A stretch of DNA of 56,570 nt from Streptomyces viridosporus (lineage in GTDB: Bacteria > Actinomycetota > Actinomycetes > Streptomycetales > Streptomycetaceae). Numbering within the stretch: position 1 is the stretch's first letter; each line of letters starts with the position of its first letter. The notes below the pieces were generated by a model that made no database searches, was not told where the DNA came from, and worked only from the letters and a program-made list of their open reading frames with translations. The position numbers and the translations under genes are program-made. This document shows, in pieces, positions 1 to 7,820 of the stretch. The stretch covers positions 1 through 56,570 of the forward strand of contig NZ_MSGP01000220.1 in NCBI RefSeq assembly GCF_002078235.1, read 5' to 3'.

Positions 1-1440
1 GTCCGGGGCGGGGGAGGCGGGCACCACGTGCTCGGCGTAGACCTCGGCGGCGGCGTTGAGGGCCCGCAGCCGGGCGCCCGCGGTGTGGTGGACGTCGAAC
101 GCGGCGACGGTCCGGGTGCCGGCCGCACCCAGCCCGATCTCCACGGCACCGACCTTCAGCGGGGTCTGGGTGACGGGTTCGTCGGCGTACCGGGTGAAGA
201 CCCCGACGGACGGCCGGAGCGCGAGCGAGCGGCGGTCGAGTGCGGCGAGCGGCCCCTCGGTCGCGGCGTCGTCCGGTGCGGCGGCGACGACCGGCTGGAA
301 GGCGGGCCGCTCGGGGGCCGCGGTCAGGTCGACCGGCTCGGGAGAGCCGGGCCGGGGCCGGCAGAAGGGGCAGCGCGGGTGCGGCAGCAGCCGCTCCGCC
401 AGGACGTCGAAGGAGGCCATGTCCTGGAGCAGCACCTGCCCCCGGGTCTCGGCCGGCAGCGCCTTGGTGACCAACCGGAACACCTCGTAACCGAGCAGGT
501 TGCCGAGCATCGCGGCGAGCGGGCCGCGCGGCCCGGGCCCGGGATCGCCCCCCAGGACCAGACCGCTCCAGAGGTCGGCCGCGACCGCCGCGTCCCCCGT
601 CGCGCCGAGCCGCAGCGCCGCGCAGGCCAGGCATCCGTCGGAGTCCGGGGCGCTGACCGGTCCGACCACCGCCCGGCCGCCGAAGGTCCAGGCGGGCAGC
701 AGGAGGCCACCGTCCGGAACGCCCCGGTCGAGCAGGGCGGTCGCGGTCCGGAACGCGTCGCGGCCACAGGCGGCGACCACCACGTCGTACCCCTCGTAGG
801 CGTTCCAGTCGCCCGCCGAGCCGGACCCGGTGCCGGGCAGCACCGCCACCTCGGCCGGACTGCCCTGCGCGGTGAGCTCCGCCGCCTCGGCCCGGAGCGC
901 GCCGAACTCCGCGGCGGTGGCGGGGCCTTCGGCCAGCGCGGCCTCCACACCGACGAAGGCGCAGCCGTTGCGGATCAGGGAGAGCGCGCACCAGTGGGCG
1001 ACCGGACCGTCGCCCAGCACGGCGACACGGGTGCCGCGGAACGCGGCGAACCTGCTTTCGGCGTCGTCGGTGTAGTGGTCGATGTACGCGATCTGCTGCC
1101 CGAAGCGGGCGGTGACCGCCGGCTCCAGGGGCGCGCCCGGCCCCGGCTCGGCGGGGTCCGGCACGGGCCGGGCGAACCCCCGGGCGTAGAGCGCCTTGAC
1201 CAGACCGCCGACCATCGCCTTCTGCGGGTCCTTGAAGCCCGCGCAGATCTCCGCCACGGTCCGGCTCCCGTCCAGGTGCGGGACGAGGAGGGTGGCGAAC
1301 CGGTAGGCGGACGGGGAACTGAGCTGGAAACCCCCGTCGGCGTTGTGGAAGACCACGCCGCCCGGTGTCTCGGTGAACAGCACGTCGCGGCGCACCCTGG
1401 GGCGGGTGTCCGCGGTCTCCTCGTACGGCGTCGTGGGCAT
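1..1440 (-). CDS. TOMM/thiopeptide cyclodehydratase: RRE + E1-like protein running into a YcaO domain (3' end outside window)
   Basis: Partial gene; the frame is open from ATG 1440 to the left edge (480 codons) with no stop. An N-terminal part of about 90 residues has the size and composition of a RiPP recognition element. It is followed by a ThiF/E1-like part (about 100-400) with the two CxxC pairs of zinc-binding TOMM C proteins, CLAC near position 200-210 and RCPFC near 290-300. The last 100 residues, including GVFTRYADEP and TQTPLKV, read like the start of a YcaO domain, so the whole gene is probably a fused leader-binding plus azoline-forming enzyme. Such enzymes cyclodehydrate Cys, Ser or Thr of a precursor peptide. 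GGAGGTG lies about 10 bases before the start. It follows the SARP gene on the same strand; the precursor at 4017-4187 is its likely substrate. The YcaO assignment is inference from the beginning of the domain only. Confidence 0.82.
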   Translation of the reverse strand, partial: MPTTPYEETADTRPRVRRDVLFTETPGGVVFHNADGGFQLSSPSAYRFATLLVPHLDGSRTVAEICAGFKDPQKAMVGGLVKALYARGFARPVPDPAEPGPGAPLEPAVTARFGQQIAYIDHYTDDAESRFAAFRGTRVAVLGDGPVAHWCALSLIRNGCAFVGVEAALAEGPATAAEFGALRAEAAELTAQGSPAEVAVLPGTGSGSAGDWNAYEGYDVVVAACGRDAFRTATALLDRGVPDGGLLLPAWTFGGRAVVGPVSAPDSDGCLACAALRLGATGDAAVAADLWSGLVLGGDPGPGPRGPLAAMLGNLLGYEVFRLVTKALPAETRGQVLLQDMASFDVLAERLLPHPRCPFCRPRPGSPEPVDLTAAPERPAFQPVVAAAPDDAATEGPLAALDRRSLALRPSVGVFTRYADEPVTQTPLKVGAVEIGLGAAGTRTVAAFDVHHTAGARLRALNAAAEVYAEHVVPASPAPD

Positions 1441-1560
1441 GCGGGGGTCGCACCTCCGGGTCGAGGCCTGTCGGCCGTTCCGATCTGAACAGGTGGGGAG
1501 AGGCGGGGAGTTCGTGGCACGGGCCGACCGGGCCGGGCCGTGTTCCGTGCGGCGGCGCCG

Positions 1561-1596
1561 GGCCGTCAGGTGACTCCGGGCCGTCAGGTGACTCCG
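1561..1596. repeat. exact 18-bp tandem duplication at the 3' end of the SARP gene
   Basis: The unit GGCCGTCAGGTGACTCCG occurs twice back to back (1561-1578 and 1579-1596). The second copy contains the last codons and stop of the SARP gene. The first copy repeats the same end, including a further stop, so the protein is unaffected. Confidence 0.9.
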
Positions 1597-3494
1597 GACG
1601 GAAGCGCGCGCCGGGCCGCGGGGACGACGGGCTGCGGGAGGCCGCCGGTGCGGGCGGCCCTGTGCAGCGCGTGGGCGCGGAACAGGGTGTTCATACGGAG
1701 GGCACCCGGCTGCTCCTCGTCGAGGAGCCCGGTGTCGAGGAGCCGCTCGAGCAGCTCCTCGGCGTGCGTCTCGGCAACGGAGAGGACGGCGGCCGCGTCC
1801 GGTGCGGTGATCTGCCCGTTCAGTCGCGCCAGGCGCAGGTGCGCCTCGGCCAGCGGAGCGGGCAGCCGGTCCAGGGCCCCGTCGAGGGCCAGGGGCACGG
1901 ACATCCGGGGGTCGTCCGGCAGCGCCAGCCGAGCGGGCAGGTCCCGCCGCAGCCACGCGGCGTAGTCCGCCAGGCGCAGCTTCGGCCGGGTCAGCAGCCG
2001 GGCCGCGACGATCCGCAGGGCCAGCGGGACGTGCCCGCACATGTCGGCGAGGGTGCGTGCGGCCGTGGCCTCGACCGACACCCGCTCCCGCCCCAGGACG
2101 GCGGTGAGGAGGGCGTGGGACTCCTGCGGCGACAGGGCGCCCAGCTGCAGCACCGCCGGGCCGTGCGTGGCGACCAGGGCGGCCAGTCCCATACGGCTGG
2201 TGACGACGACGGCGCCGCAGCCGGTCGCCTCGAGCAGCCCGCGCACCTGGTCCGGGTGCACGACGTCGTCGAGTATCACCAGGCACGAGCCGCGGGGAGC
2301 ACCGGAGGGAAGCACCGGGCGCAGTTCGGCGGCCGCCTCGTCGGCGGACCGCGGCCTACCGTCGGGTCCGGTCAGCGACAACAGCACGCCGCCCGCCGGA
2401 TACCGGTCCGCCACCAGCCGCGCGGCGTGCAGGGCCAGCGCGGTCTTCCCCATGCCGGGGCCTCCGGAGATCACCGCGATCACCGGGGCGTCCGCCCGCC
2501 CGTCCCTCCGGCCGCCGCCTTCCAGGCGGCCCACCAGGTCGGCGGTCTCACGGGCGCGCCCGGTGAAACCGGGGACGCGGGGCAGCCGGGACTCCGGCGG
2601 GCGGGCCGGACCCGGAGAGGGGTGACCGCCGCCGGACGGACCGGATCCGGCCGAAGCGGTGCGCACGTGCCGTGCCGTGGGGGCGCCGGCCGTGGCCTCG
2701 CCCGCCGAGGGAGCCGCGTGCGACTTCGGTGCGAGCGACGTGGCCTCGGGGGCCGGGCCACGGGGCTCGTCGCCGCGCAGGATGGCCAGTTCCAGGCTCT
2801 GCAACTCCGCACCCGGGTCGACACCGAGTTCGTCCCGGAGGTGCGTCTTTATCCTCCGGTACTCGGCCAGCGCCTCGATCTGCCGTCCCACCCGGTAGAG
2901 CGCTCGCATCAACTGGGCAGTCAGTCCTTCGTGTTGGGGATGGGTCCGGGTGGCCTCCCAGAGGTCCACCAGGACCTCGCGACATCGTCCCCGGGCCAGT
3001 TGGATCTCGCAGACGCGTTCCAGGACGCGCAGGCGCTCCTCGACCAGCCGGGGCACCTCGTCACGGTGCAGGAGCTCGGAGGGGACGTTGGCCAGAAGGG
3101 GGCCTTGCCACAGGTCGAGCGCTGTGCGCAGCAAGGGGAGTTCGGACTCTCCGGCCCGGGCCGCCTCGGACACCAGGTGGCGGAAGTGCAGCAGGTCCAG
3201 GGTGTCGCCGTCGGCCGGGAGGCGGTAGCCCCCGGCGACCGCGACCACCGACTGCTCCTCTATGTCGTACTTCGCGAAGAGCCGGCGCAACCGCAGGACG
3301 CAGCTCTGCAGGGCCGCCTTCGCCGTCGCCGGCTGCTTCTCCCCCCAGACGGCCTGCCGGAGACGGTCCGTCGGGACCACCTCGCCGGGGCGGACCAGCA
3401 GCGCCGCCAGCAACGACGTCGGTTTGGCCGGTGGAAGGACGACCACGTCACGCCCGTCGGTGATGCTGAGCGGACCGAGCAACTGAAAACGCAC
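1584..3494 (-). CDS. AfsR/SARP-family transcriptional activator (wHTH-BTAD-NB-ARC)
   Basis: Cluster-situated activator of 636 residues. An OmpR-type winged helix (about 5-90) is followed by a bacterial transcriptional activation domain (about 95-245), a proline/alanine-rich linker, and an NB-ARC ATPase module with P-loop GGPGMGKT (Lys about 350) and the acidic LVILDD strand. This is the short AfsR architecture; no TPR tail is obvious. GTG 3494 is preferred over the upstream in-frame GTG 3530 because GGGGGA lies five bases before it and the protein then begins directly with the conserved VRFQLLGPL. SARPs bind direct heptamer repeats; a matching array lies at 4295-4323 upstream of the precursor gene. 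It probably activates the RiPP cluster, by analogy with SARPs in other antibiotic clusters such as goadsporin. Confidence 0.93.
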   Translation of the reverse strand: MRFQLLGPLSITDGRDVVVLPPAKPTSLLAALLVRPGEVVPTDRLRQAVWGEKQPATAKAALQSCVLRLRRLFAKYDIEEQSVVAVAGGYRLPADGDTLDLLHFRHLVSEAARAGESELPLLRTALDLWQGPLLANVPSELLHRDEVPRLVEERLRVLERVCEIQLARGRCREVLVDLWEATRTHPQHEGLTAQLMRALYRVGRQIEALAEYRRIKTHLRDELGVDPGAELQSLELAILRGDEPRGPAPEATSLAPKSHAAPSAGEATAGAPTARHVRTASAGSGPSGGGHPSPGPARPPESRLPRVPGFTGRARETADLVGRLEGGGRRDGRADAPVIAVISGGPGMGKTALALHAARLVADRYPAGGVLLSLTGPDGRPRSADEAAAELRPVLPSGAPRGSCLVILDDVVHPDQVRGLLEATGCGAVVVTSRMGLAALVATHGPAVLQLGALSPQESHALLTAVLGRERVSVEATAARTLADMCGHVPLALRIVAARLLTRPKLRLADYAAWLRRDLPARLALPDDPRMSVPLALDGALDRLPAPLAEAHLRLARLNGQITAPDAAAVLSVAETHAEELLERLLDTGLLDEEQPGALRMNTLFRAHALHRAARTGGLPQPVVPAARRALPSGVT

Positions 3495-4016
3495 CGAGTT
3501 CCCCCGTTGACTGTCGAACACCTGCCGCACCGCTCACCACGGCACCCAGCGGGAAGCGGTTCTCCGCCGTCGTGGCTGTCCGTGCCTGGAGCGGTGGCTC
3601 ATAAGAGGCCCTGCCCTTCCCTCTGACACGGGCAGGACGGACCACATGTGATGGCGCTCTGCACGAAATCATTCGGTCTTGTGACAGTGGTGAGTGTCTA
3701 CCGGCGTAGAACGCCGGTCAAGAGGGGGTTGTGAAATGACCCAGGAGACGGAACCGATAGATGACTATGCGTCAACTTCCGTTCCAGGAACCGCTGTTCC
3801 CGGTGAAATCCGGTCGGCGCCCCGCGCGGCGAGTGCGCTTGACACACGGCGTCCCCGAACGCTGTCACAGCTTTCACGCCCGTCCCGGCAGGCCCGGCAC
3901 CGGGCATGCGGCCGCATGCCCGGTGCGGCCGGTCCGAAGGCACGCCGAACGCCCGGTTCGCACCCGTCCCCTGGCGGAGAGGGCGCCAACCGGGCACTGC
4001 TTCACCGGACGCGGGG
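3495..4016. other. 522-bp gap between precursor and SARP genes, leader/promoter region
   Basis: No convincing gene. The stretch 3640-3800 is clearly less GC-rich than its surroundings and is the likely SARP promoter region. It holds an inverted repeat ACCGGCG-TAGAA-CGCCGGT at 3700-3718. A plus-strand reading frame from ATG 3735 with a fair ribosome binding site has poor codon bias after about 35 codons and runs antisense through the precursor, so it was not called. Confidence 0.6.
3897..3926 (-). terminator. 30-bp perfect palindrome downstream of the precursor gene
   Basis: The sequence is fully self-complementary about 3911/3912 (half site GCACCGGGCATGCGG). It lies 90 bases past the precursor stop and about 400 bases before the SARP start, and would form a very stable hairpin in either transcript. 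A partial terminator or processing stem that keeps precursor transcript abundant relative to SARP is the simplest role; an operator is possible. Confidence 0.55.
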
Positions 4017-4187
4017 TCAGGCGGAGCAGGAGGTCGTGCTGCAGGTGGAGCTGGAGGTCGAGGTGGAGCTGGTGCTGGTGCAGCCGGCCAGCACGACCTC
4101 GCTGGCGTCCGAGTAGTCGGAGATCTCGAAGGTCTCGGCCTCGAGCTCGAGGATCTCGTCCGCGAGGGTGCTCAGGTCCTTCTCCAT
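4017..4187 (-). CDS. thiopeptide-like RiPP precursor peptide, 56 residues
   Basis: Small gene with a good ribosome binding site (GGGAGG, about six bases before ATG 4187). The N-terminal 35 residues are an acidic leader: MEKDLSTLADEILELE, then ETFEISDYSDASEVV and LAG. The ISDY box and the small hydrophobic run before the core match thiazolylpeptide (thiopeptide) leaders such as that of thiostrepton. Residues 36-56 form a core of only Cys, Ser, Thr and a final Ala, with Cys at 36, 49 and 54 and runs of TS repeats. Such cores are processed by YcaO cyclodehydratases to (methyl)oxazole and thiazole, and by split LanB enzymes to dehydroamino acids. The composition recalls berninamycin-type cores. 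The gene has the same orientation as the SARP and the cyclodehydratase. Leader-core boundary and final scaffold are inference; a linear azol(in)e peptide is an alternative. Confidence 0.85.
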   Translation of the reverse strand: MEKDLSTLADEILELEAETFEISDYSDASEVVLAGCTSTSSTSTSSSTCSTTSCSA

Positions 4188-5073
4188 GGTGCCTCCCGAG
4201 GAGTCGGGGCGGATCGCCGCGGTCGGCGGCCTCCGCCGGGTGGGTACGGAACCATTCCAGCGGCCTGCGCTCACCGCTCGGCACGTTTCCTCCTGGCATT
4301 CCGCTGGCATTCCGCTGGCACGCGGCGCCGGCCACCGGGTCGGCGTGGAGCGCTCCCGCGTCACCCCGGCGGAGAACCATGTGTCGTCAGGTGTCTCGCT
4401 TTCCAGGGGTGTGTGGTCGTGCGGAGAGAGGCGGCACGCGGGGGCTGCCGAGCCGAGGAGCGCGGTCGTGCACGAGCCTTCGTCCGGGCACGGTGCCGGG
4501 AAGACCCGCGCCGTGCCCGACGGCCCGCGGGCGGCGCCCACCGCCGTGCGAGCACCGTCCGCCGCACGGTTCGCGAGCCCGGGCCGCCCTCGCACGGCGG
4601 CAACGGCGCCCCCGCGCCACCGCGCACCTGGTCATGATGAGCGAACGGGCCTCGGGAGCGCATACGCGACCACGTGTCCGGCGGACGGTGTGCCGCCCAC
4701 GACCTGGTGGACCCGTAAAAGGTGTGACACGGTGTCGAAGAACCCTCGGTACGGCCACGGACCAGGCACCCCGGTGAAGGCCCGACCGCCGACGGCCGGC
4801 CGGCGCCGACCCCGGGAGAAACCCGGCTCGCCGGACAGGCAGACCCCTGCCCGCGTCCGCCGGGACCGTCGGCACAGCCGCCCGGCGACCACCTGCCCGG
4901 CCCGGGCACCTGAACCCTTCCGGCCCGGCCCCGGACGACCACCGGCCGCAAGAACACCCGGCCCGCACCCCGCCACGACGTGCACGTGCCCCGCACAACA
5001 CAGCCGGCGCCGCGACGAACGAAGAAGTCGACCGCTCCACGGCCCCGCCGCACAGGTCAAGGACGAGGCCGAG
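4188..5073. other. 886-bp non-coding region upstream of the RiPP precursor
   Basis: No reading frame here has both plausible protein sequence and a start. The part next to the precursor (4188-4330) is its promoter and leader, including the 11-bp repeats. The rest is GC-rich, apart from a slightly A+T-richer patch around 4710-4750 with no recognisable site. Confidence 0.6.
4295..4323 (-). promoter_or_regulatory. probable SARP operator: three heptamers at 11-bp period
   Basis: On the plus strand GGCATTC begins at 4295 and again at 4306, and GGCACGC begins at 4317, each separated by four bases. SARP regulators characteristically bind heptameric direct repeats with 11-bp spacing just upstream of the -10 box. 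The array lies 108 bases upstream of the precursor start, with a SARP gene in the same cluster. No clean -10 was identified. Confidence 0.65.
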
Positions 5074-5910
5074 TCATCCCTTGAGGAATTCGGTGATCTG
5101 CGGGGCGATCTTCTTCGGTGCCATGACGACCGCGCCGTGGTGGAGGCCGGGGAGGGTGCGGTGGTCGGCCTGCGGCAGGATCTCGGTGACGGCGCGGGCG
5201 GCGCGCTGGAAGGCGGCCGGGCTCTTGCCGCCGGTCAGCACCCGGGTGGGCACGCTCACCCCCTTCCACTCCTCGACGCTGAGCGGCTTGCCCCGCTGGG
5301 TGTCGCCCATGACCGCGATGTCGTAGGGCAGGGTGCGGGCCAGCCTGGTGAGGTTCGCCCACACCTTCGGCATCAGTTTCATGAAGAACACGGCGATGCC
5401 GGGCATGCCCTGCACACGTGTCATGAAGTACTTGACCGCGTCGCTGTCACGGCCCTGCGCAAGCAGCGCGGTGACCTGCTGCGCGAGGTCTCCGGGTGGG
5501 CCGTCGCCGCCGTCGGCGACCACGAACGGCGGCTCGTACAGGGCCAAGCGGTCGATGTTCACTCCGGCAGCGGCCGCACGCAGGGCGAGGACCGCCCCTG
5601 AGGACGAGCCGAACAGCGACGCCGAGCCGCCGGCGTGCTCGATCAGGGCGGCGATGTCCTCGATCTCGTGCTCGACGGCGTAAGCGTCGGCGTCACCGCT
5701 GGCACCCCGGCCGCGCCGGTCGTAGTTGATCACTGTGAAGTGCTCGGCGAGGAGGGCGGCAAGTTTGGTGGTGTCCGAGCGATCGGCCAGGGCCGAGGCC
5801 ACCAGGACGACAGCCGGCCCGCTGCCCGACTGCTCGAACGCGATCTCGGTGCCGTCCGCGGAGACGACACGTGCGTCGGCCTTGGCCGCCTGCCCTCGGA
5901 TCGCTGACAT
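5074..5910 (-). CDS. alpha/beta hydrolase
   Basis: 278 residues, full length for an alpha/beta-hydrolase fold protein. The nucleophile elbow GSSSG puts the catalytic Ser at 103. The oxyanion-loop region is VVLVASALAD, the NYDRRGRGASG motif follows strand beta-4, and the catalytic His is in GLHHG (257 or 258). Start ATG 5910 has AGAAGG about five bases upstream. Close relatives are usually annotated only as alpha/beta hydrolases; no lid or substrate clue is visible. It stands alone, downstream of a region with a short tandem repeat. Confidence 0.88.
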   Translation of the reverse strand: MSAIRGQAAKADARVVSADGTEIAFEQSGSGPAVVLVASALADRSDTTKLAALLAEHFTVINYDRRGRGASGDADAYAVEHEIEDIAALIEHAGGSASLFGSSSGAVLALRAAAAGVNIDRLALYEPPFVVADGGDGPPGDLAQQVTALLAQGRDSDAVKYFMTRVQGMPGIAVFFMKLMPKVWANLTRLARTLPYDIAVMGDTQRGKPLSVEEWKGVSVPTRVLTGGKSPAAFQRAARAVTEILPQADHRTLPGLHHGAVVMAPKKIAPQITEFLKG

Positions 5911-6228
5911 GTCCTTCTCTCCCGTTCACATGGGGGCTTACCGCTGTGGCGTGAGCTGCTGCCGTGGGGACCCCCGTGGGACGGAAAACTCATCGGAGCG
6001 CCAGGGACCAGGAAGCGCCAGGGACCAGGATGCGCAGCAACGGAACACCTGCGAGACGGACGTGGTGAAGGGCGGTGCCTCCAGAACCCAGTTGAGTTCG
6101 ACATCCGTCAGCCCGGCGGAGTGCCGGTCCGGAGCAGAGGGACGACGACACATGGGGCCAAAACTCAAGCCGGGCCGTGGTGCGGAAGTCGCTGGTCACC
6201 GGCGTCCGGGCTGTGTTTCCATGCCGCG
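5911..6228. other. intergenic region, divergent promoters
   Basis: 318 bases between the divergent hydrolase and acetyltransferase genes. Apart from the 17-bp tandem repeat at 5997-6030, no gene, stem or clear promoter consensus is visible. Confidence 0.5.
5997..6030. repeat. 17-bp tandem repeat, two exact copies
   Basis: AGCGCCAGGGACCAGGA occurs at 5997-6013 and again at 6014-6030. It lies about 90 bases upstream of the hydrolase gene. It may be simple replication slippage or a paired binding site. Confidence 0.85.
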
Positions 6229-6768
6229 GTGAAGAGTGAGAGCGTGTCCGGCGCGGACGTATCCCCGAGTGTCCGACAGCGCACCGATCGCGACCTCGGT
6301 GCCTGTGTACGGGTGCTGGCAGAGGTCCATGAGCACGACGGCTATCCGGTGAACTGGCCCGACCTCCCGGGCGCCTGGCTCACACCGCCATCGCTCATCG
6401 CCTCATGGGTGGCGGAACTGGACGGCCGCCCGGCCGGCCATGTCGGCCTGTCCCGGAGCGGCGCGGGAGACGCGGCTCCCGGGCTGTGGAGCGCTCGCGC
6501 AGGGGTGCGTATCGACGCGACCGCCGTGGTCAACCGACTGTTCGTCGCCCCGTGGGCCCGCGGCCACGGGATCGGTGCGCTGCTGATGGCGCAGGCTGTC
6601 GCAGAGGCACAGGAGCGTGGCTTGCATCCGGTGCTCGACGTGGTGGCTTCGGACACCGCGGCGGCAGGTCTGTACGAGCGGCTCGGCTGGCAGTTGCTGG
6701 CCACGGTCGAACAGCAGTGGAGCCCGGAGCAGAAGGTGGCCGTCCGGTGTTATGCGGCGGCAACCTGA
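6229..6768 (+). CDS. GNAT-family N-acetyltransferase
   Basis: 179 residues from GTG 6229. An acetyl-CoA fold is shown by the VNRLFVAPWARGHGIG stretch (motif A, R/QxxGxG/A type) followed by LLMAQAVAEAQERG and the C-terminal AAGLYERLGW motif. The N-terminal part includes the conserved VHEHDGYPVNWP. The start is uncertain: GTG 6244 would give 174 residues and neither has a strong ribosome binding site. Substrate unknown. Confidence 0.85.
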   Translation: MKSESVSGADVSPSVRQRTDRDLGACVRVLAEVHEHDGYPVNWPDLPGAWLTPPSLIASWVAELDGRPAGHVGLSRSGAGDAAPGLWSARAGVRIDATAVVNRLFVAPWARGHGIGALLMAQAVAEAQERGLHPVLDVVASDTAAAGLYERLGWQLLATVEQQWSPEQKVAVRCYAAAT

Positions 6769-6862
6769 CGGTGGTGCCCCTGGTCGCAAAGCGCGCCCCT
6801 GTCCTTCAGGGCACCGTGACCGTCGCAGCGATCCGGCTCTGGCTTCGGGGGCGGATGCATGC

Positions 6863-6919
6863 CGCGTCCGGCGGATCATTGCCCGGGCCCACCCGCCGCG
6901 CAGTGATCCGCCGGACGCG
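6863..6919. terminator. 16-bp perfect inverted repeat with 25-nt spacer
   Basis: CGCGTCCGGCGGATCA at 6863-6878 pairs exactly with TGATCCGCCGGACGCG at 6904-6919. It lies between the acetyltransferase end and the -10 of the next gene, so it may terminate the former, or act as an operator overlapping the promoter of the latter. Confidence 0.55.
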
Positions 6920-6923
6920 CCCC

Positions 6924-6929
6924 TAGGCT
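6924..6929 (+). promoter_or_regulatory. -10 element of a leaderless promoter
   Basis: TAGGCT ends six bases before GTG 6936, the spacing of a leaderless Streptomyces transcript. The gene has no other ribosome binding site. Confidence 0.5.
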
Positions 6930-6935
6930 GACACC

Positions 6936-7475
6936 GTGCGCACTGTGGAACTCCTGCCCGACACTGCCACCGAGCTGCACGTTCGGGAGATGTGGCGCAG
7001 GATGGCCGCCGCCGGACTGCCCAGCCTCGCGGAGCACCGGCACCCGACCAATCGTCCCCACCTGACCCTCGCGACGTGCGAGGACCTCCGCTCCTCGGCA
7101 CGGGAGGAGGTCGCGGCGCTTCTCGGTGACGGGCTGCCCGTGCCGTTCCGGCTGGACGGGCTGCTGCGCTTTGCCGGACGCACCCGTGTGCTCGCCTGGC
7201 GGGTCGTCGCCGACGCGGAACTCATCGAGCTGCACCGGCGGGTGTGGGACGTGCTCGCCTCCACCGCCGGCCACCTCAACCCGCTCCACGCGCCGGGACG
7301 ATGGGTCCCGCACCTGACCCTGGCCCGGTCGCGCCGCACGTCGGCGCGGTGGCCCGCCCACCTCCTGCCCGCCGAACTGGGCGAGCCCCGGGAGGCGGTT
7401 TTCACCGGCGCCCGCAGCTACGACTCCACGACACGTACCGTCGAGGACCTCGGTGGTGAGGTCCGCCCGCCTTGA
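6936..7475 (+). CDS. 2'-5' RNA ligase family (2H phosphoesterase) protein
   Basis: 179 residues with the paired 2H signature HxT: HLT at 42-44 and HLT at 126-128, both followed by small hydrophobics as in the LigT/2H fold. The family cleaves or forms 2',5'- or cyclic phosphodiester bonds in RNA or nucleotides; the biological substrate of this group is unknown. GTG 6936 is probably used from a leaderless transcript because TAGGCT lies directly upstream and there is no Shine-Dalgarno. No operon partner. Confidence 0.85.
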   Translation: MRTVELLPDTATELHVREMWRRMAAAGLPSLAEHRHPTNRPHLTLATCEDLRSSAREEVAALLGDGLPVPFRLDGLLRFAGRTRVLAWRVVADAELIELHRRVWDVLASTAGHLNPLHAPGRWVPHLTLARSRRTSARWPAHLLPAELGEPREAVFTGARSYDSTTRTVEDLGGEVRPP

Positions 7476-7820
7476 CCGTCGGACGGACGAGCCGTTCGGC
7501 CCGCGCCGTGCGGCAGCCGGACATATCGCCCACGGCCTTCTCTGGGCGAGGTGTTCGGAGACGGCGGCGAGGACGGACTGCGGGGCTGCCGCCACGGTGC
7601 TCGGTCCGGCATGGTCCATGAGGGGGCCGAAGTCGTCGGCGGGAGGCGGTCCGAGCGCACCGGCCGGAGTATTGAAAAGACATACCGGGCAATCCGTCTC
7701 ATTTAGCGCGTCCAGCGGTTCGTCAGAGCGGGCATCATCGAATTCCGGGCATGCACGGCCGGAGTCGGGGAAGGCGATGTGCCGTCGGCCGACGAGGGAG
7801 CCGTTGGAGAGGAAGGGCGC
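7476..7820 (+). other. leader region of the SigB-type sigma factor gene
   Basis: 345 bases without a gene. An A+T-rich patch at about 7669-7702 (TATTGAAAAGACATACC...) is the best promoter candidate, but no complete -35/-10 pair is convincing. Confidence 0.45.

Noticed and set aside
1662..3626. Long open frame antisense to the SARP gene
   Set aside because: Third-position bias belongs to the minus-strand gene; product has no fold-like pattern.
3735..4116. Plus-strand reading frame from ATG 3735 with a fair ribosome binding site
   Set aside because: Codon use is unlike real genes nearby, the later part is antisense to the RiPP precursor and rich in Arg/Pro artefact sequence, and no motif is recognisable.
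3874..4284. Minus-strand frame from GTG 4284 preceded by AGGAGGAAAC
   Set aside because: Excellent ribosome binding site, but the frame overlaps the precursor gene out of phase and its product is low-complexity Arg/Gly/His sequence. The AGGAGG is more likely chance next to the SARP repeats.
4168..5601. Long plus-strand open frame of 477 codons
   Set aside because: Arg/Pro/Gly-rich shadow sequence running antisense through the hydrolase gene; typical of 72% GC DNA.
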